Positions 58,210 to 64,000 of a DNA stretch of 64,000 bases are shown here, piece by piece. Both the position numbers and the translations under genes were made by a program. Each line of letters begins with the position of its first letter. Position 1 is the first letter of the stretch. Origin of the DNA: Chitinophaga sedimenti (GTDB lineage: Bacteria; Bacteroidota; Bacteroidia; Chitinophagales; Chitinophagaceae); NCBI RefSeq assembly GCF_023156195.1, contig NZ_JAKUKA010000001.1, forward strand, positions 3,348,001 to 3,412,000. The letters are read 5' to 3'. Under the pieces are notes generated by a model. That model worked only from the letters and a program-made list of their open reading frames with translations, made no database searches and was not told the DNA's origin.

Positions 58210-58290
58210 AATGCCTCCTCCTCCGGAACAACGAAGCATATGAATAGGAATCAACCCATGCTAAGTATGCACAATAAAATTGAACTTAAA

Positions 58291-58328
58291 AAAAAGAAGC
58301 GGAGGTCGTAAGGCCTCCGCTTCTTTTT
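58291..58328. terminator. Bidirectional terminator
   Basis: 15-bp stem AAAAAGAAGCGGAGG (58291-58305) and CCTCCGCTTCTTTTT (58314-58328), between the convergent DUF4407 and TPR genes. Confidence 0.9.
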
Positions 58329-58901
58329 AAAGATCTGCATATTTGTAAGGTCGCTTGCGCTTACCCGAACGTACTTCATTGATGATCGTTTTCAGCCGCT
58401 GGTTAATTTCATCCACCGGCGACACCTGCAACGCGGTAGTAATCTGCGCCAGCGCTTCTTCCACTTCTCCGTTGATAAGATAACAGAGCGCCAGGTTGCC
58501 CATCAACCCGGCGTTACCACGATCGAGTAACAACGCATGTCGTGCGGCTGCCACCGCCTCTTCGCCCATGCCCAGGTTACAACACTCAATCGCCAGTTCC
58601 CTTGCCACGTCCGGGTTTTCCTGGTTATAATGAAACGATTGCTGAAACGCGTCGTACGCTTTTTTAGACTCGTCGAGCACCTGGTAGGCCTTGCCTTTCA
58701 GCCAGTGTGTAGCAAAATTATCCGGTGCAATGCTGATGGCTTTATCCAGCATCGCGATCGCATCGCGGATTTGTTTCGGTTTTACGGCTTCTTCCTCACG
58801 ACCATGCAACATCATCGCAGGATGCAGGATATCTGCCGCCTTTTTGAACAGCTCCGCCGGATCGTCCGGCAACTGTTCCTTCTTCTTAAAAAAGAAAGCA
58901 T
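58327..58901 (-). CDS. Tetratricopeptide-repeat protein (one frameshift at the start)
   Basis: About 191 residues, cytosolic. Three to four TPR helices are visible (IAMLDKAISIAPDNFATHWLKG, AYDAFQQSFHYNQENPDVA, AVAAARHALLLDRGNAGLMGNLALCYLING, ALAQITTALQVSP). The open frame begins at a TTG at 58872, but the natural start is the ATG at 58901, immediately after the stop of the upstream gene; one more T at about 58887 gives MLSFFKKKEQLPDDPAELF. Likely co-transcribed with 58902-59450. Partner unknown. Confidence 0.75.
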
Positions 58902-59450
58902 CTATTGATCTTTTTTCTTTTTGACGAAAAGCTTTTCCAGTGTACGCGAGTACTGCGTATTGGCATCCACGCGGGTGATATCGTCGAGCGAAATCATAAT
59001 GTATTTCCGGTCCAGCGACAGCTTCGTTCCAAACTCGTACAATACCAGCGTTTCGTTATCCAGTTCGTGTATTTCACCAACAAAAAACACATCGTCGTTT
59101 ACGTCCTGCACGTGCACAGAAATGGAGCCGTAGCGGTCGTTGAAGTAACGCAGCATTTCTTCCATGGAGCCTACGGCTAACTCGTCGCTTTCTTCGCGCT
59201 GCGTGGTATCGATCAATTTGGTGATGCTTGCTATTTCGTTGCCGCCCCAGCGCACGCGGGACACACGATCACGCAGCAGCAGGCTGTAACCGTCGTACAT
59301 GCCGGTGCCGTCAAAGCGTTCTATCAGTAAAAATTCTTCGTTGAAATCTACCACGTAACCGAAATCGAAATCGTCGTAACGGTCGATGGTGATGTCTACC
59401 AAAGTCTGATAGTGTTTAAGCTTGCCGAGGTATTTGGTCTCTAAGCTCAT
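58902..59450 (-). CDS. Conserved-looking cytosolic protein, function unknown
   Basis: 182 residues from the ATG at 59450 (MSLETKYLGKLKHYQTLVDI); an in-frame ATG at 59588 lies inside the upstream sprT-like gene and gives low-complexity sequence, so it is rejected. The sequence is beta-rich in two similar halves: DFGYVVDFNEEFLLIERFDG and FFVGEIHELDNETLVLYEFG, each followed by a DRV/DITRV element, suggesting a duplicated small barrel. C-terminus is Lys-rich. I do not recognise a family. The stop TAG is directly followed by the ATG of the TPR gene. Confidence 0.65.
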   Translation of the reverse strand: MSLETKYLGKLKHYQTLVDITIDRYDDFDFGYVVDFNEEFLLIERFDGTGMYDGYSLLLRDRVSRVRWGGNEIASITKLIDTTQREESDELAVGSMEEMLRYFNDRYGSISVHVQDVNDDVFFVGEIHELDNETLVLYEFGTKLSLDRKYIMISLDDITRVDANTQYSRTLEKLFVKKKKDQ

Positions 59451-59509
59451 AGTCTTGCAATTTTCAGGTATAAGGAATCCTCTAAAGTTTACAGTAGTAT
59501 ATTCGGTGG

Positions 59510-60136
59510 TTATTCGTTTTCGGATGGTATCTCCACCTCGTATACGGGGCTGAAAAGATACATTTTCTTCGTCGCCACTTCTTCGCATTTAAATCGTTTT
59601 CTCACCTTCTCTCCACGGCGGAAAATGCGGCCATCTTTCGTACGGAAGAGTTGATTCAATGACAATTGTTCTATAAGATAATGATTTTCTTTCTTCCGAT
59701 CGTAATTCCTTAACACGCGCATTAAATTTTCATCTGCGCAGGAGCTTGCTGCTAAGTCGTGCAAACTACTGCGGAGCGCGGCTTCCACGTCGGCCGGCAT
59801 AAATTTGCGGCCCAGGAACTGGCGAAGGATAACAGCGAATTCATGCTTCCATTCTTTGCCGTGTGCGGGCACGGAATGAGCATATAAATTGAACGTAACG
59901 AGGTGGGCCAGTTCGTGCAGTAAAGTGATGAGGAAAGCGTATTTATTTAGGTTGCCATTCACGCTGATGCGATGCCCCTTTCCCTGGAAAGGGTGCCTGT
60001 AATCGCCGAGTACGCTGGCGCGTTCGCGGGTGAGCGTAAGATGAACTTTATATTCCTCCAGGTAAGCCACTACCTGCTCGAAGGTTCCTTCGGGCAGGTA
60101 GGCGGCCAACGCATTCAAGGGATGCTCCTTTTTCAC
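59510..60136 (-). CDS. SprT-like zinc metalloprotease domain protein
   Basis: Intact, 208 residues. Zinc-binding HExxH in FLITLLHELAHLVTFNLYAH with the third His in AHGKEWKHEFAVIL, the SprT/Spartan-like arrangement. It lacks a signal peptide. In eukaryotes Spartan cleaves DNA-protein crosslinks; bacterial members are poorly characterised. C-terminal 60 residues are basic with RTKDGRIFRRGEKVRKRFKCEE. Downstream of the membrane gene at 60149 with 12 nt between, same strand. Confidence 0.85.
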   Translation of the reverse strand: MKKEHPLNALAAYLPEGTFEQVVAYLEEYKVHLTLTRERASVLGDYRHPFQGKGHRISVNGNLNKYAFLITLLHELAHLVTFNLYAHSVPAHGKEWKHEFAVILRQFLGRKFMPADVEAALRSSLHDLAASSCADENLMRVLRNYDRKKENHYLIEQLSLNQLFRTKDGRIFRRGEKVRKRFKCEEVATKKMYLFSPVYEVEIPSENE

Positions 60137-60148
60137 TTCTCCAGTCCT

Positions 60149-60535
60149 TTATTGCTTACGCCGCAGTAATTTCTGCAGGCTAACGGTCTCAAAAACAGTA
60201 TAAACAAAGTAAAAGCCCATCAACATAAAGATGGTCGTTTTGCTGACATTTTTCCGGTTCACCAGCACATAAATACCGATGCCCACCAGGCTCAACATCA
60301 GCTTGGCAAGCGTGGAAGCATAAACGCTGCGCACGAACGCCAGGTTGTTGTCCTGCGATACACCCCTGCGGGTGATGTTGTAAGAAAATGCTGACACAGC
60401 TGCCAGTAACGCATTACCCGCGGCCAGTACCCATATGTTATTCCCTCCGCTCTCCAAAGCGCCTTTAAACCCAAAGATCAAAGCGTTGAGGATGGCGAAG
60501 ATGGAAATCAAATTCCAAAAAAATCTATCGGTCAT
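60149..60535 (-). CDS. Four-helix membrane protein of the AtpZ neighbourhood
   Basis: 128 residues from the ATG at 60535, which overlaps the stop of the AtpZ gene (TAATG). Four hydrophobic segments (FFWNLISIFAILNALIFGF, IWVLAAGNALLAAVSAFSYN, AKLMLSLVGIGIYVLV, IFMLMGFYFVYTVFETVSL). Position and size fit the small membrane protein that follows AtpZ/AtpI in front of ATP synthase genes in Bacteroidota, but here no atpBEFHAG genes follow; a SprT-like gene does. Function not assignable from sequence. Confidence 0.65.
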   Translation of the reverse strand: MTDRFFWNLISIFAILNALIFGFKGALESGGNNIWVLAAGNALLAAVSAFSYNITRRGVSQDNNLAFVRSVYASTLAKLMLSLVGIGIYVLVNRKNVSKTTIFMLMGFYFVYTVFETVSLQKLLRRKQ

Positions 60536-60759
60536 TATTTGCTGGTATCTTTTACAATTCGCCACAAAAGTAGCGCTATTGCCAGTAAAGACAAAACGAT
60601 CATAAACAGTGGGAACCGCATATGGGCCCACTGATCAATTTTATAGCCAACAAAAAGTGCCAGACCGATCATGGCAATGAGCTGGAAACCCAGCCCAATG
60701 TAACGCAGGTAAGCGTTATACGGTTTCTTGCTGGACTTCTGTGACGCGGGATCTTCCAT
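60535..60759 (-). CDS. AtpZ/AtpI family protein
   Basis: 74 residues from the ATG at 60759: polar N-terminus then two helices, LRYIGLGFQLIAMIGLALFVGYKIDQW and FPLFMIVLSLLAIALLLWRIV, with the GYKIDQW motif of AtpZ. AtpZ/AtpI proteins assist c-ring assembly and Mg2+/Ca2+ import for the F-type ATP synthase. The start lies within the 3' end of the bactofilin gene (44-nt overlap) and the stop overlaps the next gene, so translation is probably coupled. Confidence 0.8.
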   Translation of the reverse strand: MEDPASQKSSKKPYNAYLRYIGLGFQLIAMIGLALFVGYKIDQWAHMRFPLFMIVLSLLAIALLLWRIVKDTSK

Positions 60760-61147
60760 TTTTATTTTCCTTGTTGTCTGCGGGCGCCTCACTAGCCTCC
60801 ATGTAGCAGCGGCCGTTAAACTTGGCCGTTGGCTCCATTTCGAAATGCAGGGTGTAAATGTCGCCCTTGATTAATGCATTGCCTTTCAGGAACAGCAGGT
60901 CTTCTACTTTAATGATGCCGGTAACTTTACCGAGAATATCCGCGCTGTTGCAGATCAAATCACCCACGATTTCGCCTTCGGGTCCTACCACGATTTTTGC
61001 TTTGGTGGAAACGAGTCCATTTACCTGCCCGTCGATACGGATATCGCCATCGCAGTCGATGTCGCCGTTAATGGTAGTGCCATGGCCGATGATGTTGATG
61101 TTGGAGGAAGGCACTGCACCTTCGCTTTTTGTGTTACGGTTAAACAT
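60716..61147 (-). CDS. Bactofilin family cytoskeletal protein
   Basis: 143 residues from the ATG at 61147. A central right-handed beta-helix of hydrophobic hexad repeats (NIIGHGTTINGDIDCDGDIRIDGQVNG, KIVVGPEGEIVGDLICNSADILGKVTG) is flanked by disordered ends (C-terminal EASEAPADNKENKN). Bactofilins polymerise into membrane-associated filaments that scaffold cell-wall enzymes, often M23 peptidases encoded next door. Here the neighbour upstream (61240) carries the membrane region typical of such peptidases but no catalytic domain. Confidence 0.92.
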   Translation of the reverse strand: MFNRNTKSEGAVPSSNINIIGHGTTINGDIDCDGDIRIDGQVNGLVSTKAKIVVGPEGEIVGDLICNSADILGKVTGIIKVEDLLFLKGNALIKGDIYTLHFEMEPTAKFNGRCYMEASEAPADNKENKNGRSRVTEVQQETV

Positions 61148-61239
61148 AGGTCTCAAAGGTTTTTCTGGTTAAAATATTGATTCGCTGTTAAGATAGTAAT
61201 TTTTTCTAACATATAAAGAGAGATTAGTTCTGTTTGGCA

Positions 61240-61634
61240 TCAATAGGTACTGTTGTCCACTTTGGGCAATTTCAACATGTTGGTATCCAGTTTCATAGGT
61301 ACATTGCCGTTAATCACTTGTTTCATATTATCCGGTATTGGTCCCGGGCGATCACGGCCTTTTGCAGGGAGTCGGTTTTTATTTTCAGTTGCATGAACTC
61401 TTTGCGCTGCTTCAGATCGCCATACCCCGGAATGTAGTAGCGTAATGGTGTAAAAACCACTGTGGCTACCGTAACCGCTACCAGGAGTACGAAAATTGTA
61501 CTCATGGCTACGTATACACTCATCCTGGATAAACGGAATGCTGTTACCTCTTCGTATGTATCATCATTCATGATTACCAGGCGGTATTTGTGCTTGAGCC
61601 GCTCAAAGTTTCTTTTGTTATCTGCCGCAGGCAT
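61240..61634 (-). CDS. Membrane protein resembling the N-terminus of bactofilin-linked M23 peptidases (one frameshift, no peptidase domain)
   Basis: About 132 residues from the ATG at 61634. It matches the cytosolic/TM start of Bacteroidota M23 metallopeptidases (LKHKYRLVIMNDDTYEEVTAFRLSRM, then the helix VYVAMSTIFVLLVAVTVATVVFTPL, RYYIPGYGDLKQRKEF and a short coiled coil KIKTDSLQKAVIARDQY). A break at about 61337 (one base) leads to NMKQVINGNVPMKLDTN and a stop at 61240. Full-length relatives continue about 160 residues into a LytM domain (HxxxD, HxH); only 93 bp separate this stop from bactofilin, so the domain is absent. Either a short natural form or a deletion. Confidence 0.65.
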
Positions 61635-61795
61635 ATTTTTTTCTGATGTGGTTAAATCCGGGGAATTTACCCGGGCGGATAAAGTTAAACAATTAATCCG
61701 GCGCGAAGTAAAGAAAAAAATTATCCTATCTTTAAAATATTTATCCATCATATTTAGTTAAATATATTAGCTTTTATATTTCGCCCTTAGCATAC

Positions 61796-64000
61796 ATGAA
61801 TTGCTACAAATCTCTATTCTTACGCGCCTGCATCGCCGGCTTCGTTTTAACAGGCACCGGCTTCCGGTGGTGAATGCTCAAAACCAGACCGGGAAAAGCA
61901 CCCCCAAGCCGGACGACCGCCGTACACCGGCTGAAAAACTGGCCGCCAAAAAGTTCGATTTCCGTCGTAAAGTGTACCAGAACCTGGTTACACGGTACAA
62001 CTATTATTATAATGCTAAACTGAAGCTGGAAAATACCCTCAAGGGCATCCAGCAACAGCAGCAGGAAAATTATAATAAACTCCTTCCCTTTACCCGTACA
62101 CCATCGAATCGCTGAACCTCAACGACGGCGAGCTGGACTCGGTGATCCAGAAAGGATCGCTGGCCGTACAACTGCACGACCCGCGCGGTAAATGGATCGA
62201 TGACTGCTACCTGCTCATCGGCAAAGCGTATTATTATAAACGCGATTGGGAAAACGCTACCGCCACTTTCAAATTCATCAACACTGTTTTTGCTCCTAAA
62301 AGAGAAAGGAGAAAGACCTGGAAACCGTGGTGGGCAAACAGCAGGACGACCGGATGACCATTGCCTCCCGCGAGAAAAGGAAAGGATTCTTCGGCCGCTT
62401 CAAACACAAGCTGGCCCGCAACGACGCCTTCATGTGGCAGATCAAAACTTACCTCGAAGAAGAAAAATATGACGAGGCGCAAGCCCTGTTCAACGTACTG
62501 GAAGCAGACCCTAACTTTCCGAAACGCCTGCAGCCATTGATGCACGAAATCAAGGCCTACGGTTTATACAAGCGTGAAATGTATGCCGAATCGGTGGACC
62601 CGCTCAAATTGGCGATCGAGGGCAGTCATGATAAAACACAAAAGGCCCGCATGTCGTACATCCTGGGCCAGTTGTACCTGAACCAGCGCAAAGCCGATTC
62701 CTCCATCGCTTATTTCCGCGACGTGATCCGCCTGAAACCGGACCCGATGATGGACTTTCATGCCCGCCTGGAAATTGCCCGTGCCAATATCGCGGCCAGC
62801 GGCGGCACAGTGGAAGAAAGCATCGCCGCGTTACAGCGTATGTTGAGGAAAGAGAATTTTATTCCTTACCGGGATGTGATTTATTATACCATGGGCGCCA
62901 TCGCTTCGGGCAGCAACCCGGAAGCTGCGGTCGACTTCTGGCAGAAAGGCCTGAAAGTGGAAAGCACCAACCTGATGCAGCGCACCCTTACTTATAAAGC
63001 CATTGCCGACCTGCAGTACAAACAGCGCAACTACACGGAAGCCAGGCGCTGGTACGACAGCACAGCCGCCATTATGGGCGAAAGCTTTGCCGATGCCGAA
63101 GAAGTAAACGCCCGTAAAGATGTATTGGGCGACATTGCCGCTAAAATTGCACTGATCCATAAAGAAGACAGCCTGCAGCAAATTGCCGCACTGCCAGAAG
63201 CCGAGCGCAATGCGCTGCTGGAAAGGAAGGTGAAAGAATTACAACTCGCCGCCGCACGTCAGAAACAGCAGGAAAAGAACGAGGAGTTGCGCAGTGCTTC
63301 CAATCAACCCTTCAACCCGAACCTGAACCGCTTTAATAACTCCGGACTTGTACCGGGCCAGGAAGGCTCCGGCGACTGGTATTTTTACAACCCGGCCTCC
63401 AAAGCCAGCGGTTATGCGGAATTCCGCCGCCGCTGGGGAAACCGTAAACCAACGGATAACTGGCGCCGGGCCCAAACCGGTGTAGTGCCCGATGTAGCGC
63501 AGGTACCCAACAGCCCGGATTCTACCGCCACCGAAGGCGAACGAGCCGCCGCGGCCATCGACCGCCTGCCGGCCGACAGTCTTACCGCCGACATCCTGCG
63601 TACCGCCCTGCCGCTCACGCCGGCCCTGGTGGCGCAATCCCGCGAGCGCCAGATGGACGCCTGGTACGACCTGGGCAAACTGTACCACGACCGCCTCGAC
63701 AACTACCCGGATGCGATTACCGCGTACGACACGCTGCTGATGCGCTATCCCAATCATCCGAAACGCGCGGAGATCGCGTATTCGTTGTATGTATGGAATA
63801 ATAGAATTAACCGCGCCGATAGAAGCACGCCTTACAAAAACATTGTACTCAACGAATTCCCGAATACCAATTTTGCGGCAATGATCCGCAGCGGTGGTGC
63901 CATCAACGACGCATCGGCCGAAACCCGCAAAGCTGTAGCCAAACTGTACGGCGAGGCTTATGAAGCCTTCCAGGCGGGACGCTATGAGGATGTAACCGCC
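61796..64000 (+). CDS. TPR-rich protein resembling gliding/T9SS component SprE (PorW), cut by window end (three frameshifts)
   Basis: At least 735 residues. Start at 61796, N-terminal hydrophobic signal (LRACIAGFVLTGTG) then, after a break at about 61863, VVNAQNQTGK; further breaks at about 62093 and 62308 (A run, CCTAAAGAGAA). Recognisable: KKFDFRRKVYQNLVTRYNYYYNAKLKLE, then WIDDCYLLIGKAYYYKRDWENA, and the SprE/PorW-like KRKGFFGRFKHKLARNDAFMWQIKTYLEEEKYDEA, followed by TPR-like pairs (ARMSYILGQLYLNQRKADSSIAYF, RDVIYYTMGAIASGSN) and a later WYDLGKLYHDRLDNYPDAITAYDTLLMRYP. In Flavobacterium and Porphyromonas this protein is an outer-membrane lipoprotein of type IX secretion. No lipobox Cys is clear here, so the assignment is moderate. 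Confidence 0.6.

Noticed and set aside
1..64000. Programmed ribosomal frameshifting in many genes
   Set aside because: The breaks lie in varied contexts without shared slippery heptamers or downstream pseudoknots, and affect genes never known to use it.

Overview
The window looks like a chromosomal segment of a Bacteroidota bacterium, most likely of the Chitinophagaceae (Chitinophaga-like). The evidence is gene content and architecture: NagB fused to a PIG-L domain, GH92 and GH20 with chitobiase-type C-terminal domains, an HYC_CC_PP protein, a bactofilin/AtpZ pair, AcnB, an SprE/PorW-like TPR protein, LytS/LytTR regulation, and promoters of the TTTG-N19-TAnnTTTG type. No phage, insertion sequence or CRISPR array was seen.

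Layout. 1-3 kb: galactokinase and a sugar permease, separated by an unusual 11-bp-periodic repeat. 3-16.6 kb: a sugar/N-glycan catabolic run (MFS permease, ROK kinase, glycosylasparaginase, CutC, exonuclease/phosphatase-fold protein, GH92 mannosidase, GH20 hexosaminidase, a Trp-rich secreted protein, NagB-PIG-L). 16.7-31 kb: housekeeping (RmuC, epimerases, desaturase, GATase-YpdA, MurB, DUF3857 protein, PriA, PlsC, MtaB, two identical tRNA-Val genes). 31-41.5 kb: AcnB, DoxX, CPA2 antiporter, ClpS-Aat, and two unrelated-subfamily isocitrate dehydrogenases side by side. 41.5-45 kb: a second 11-bp-periodic array, then a LiaF-like/DUF4288/LytS/LytTR operon. 45-48 kb: Mn-type MntR and an Nramp-UspA fusion. 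48-55 kb: lipoprotein, L,D-transpeptidase, and a metal-linked cluster (23-aa Cys peptide, beta-barrel, HMA protein, HYC_CC_PP) followed by a putative porin and PNP. 55-64 kb: SucC, DUF4407, TPR, SprT-like, AtpZ, bactofilin, and a T9SS-type TPR protein cut by the window end.

How the genes work together. Permease, ROK kinase, glycosylasparaginase, GH92, GH20 and NagB together could strip mannose and GlcNAc from N-glycans, release GlcNAc from Asn, and feed fructose-6-phosphate to glycolysis. AcnB, two IDHs and SucC supply TCA steps.

Quality caveat. About 55 single-base frameshifts break about 34 genes, including essential ones (murB, priA, icd, sucC, mtaB). Most can be repaired by one base in a homopolymer or in a CCNGG context. 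I read these as sequencing errors, and give whole-gene coordinates across them, rather than calling mass pseudogenisation.
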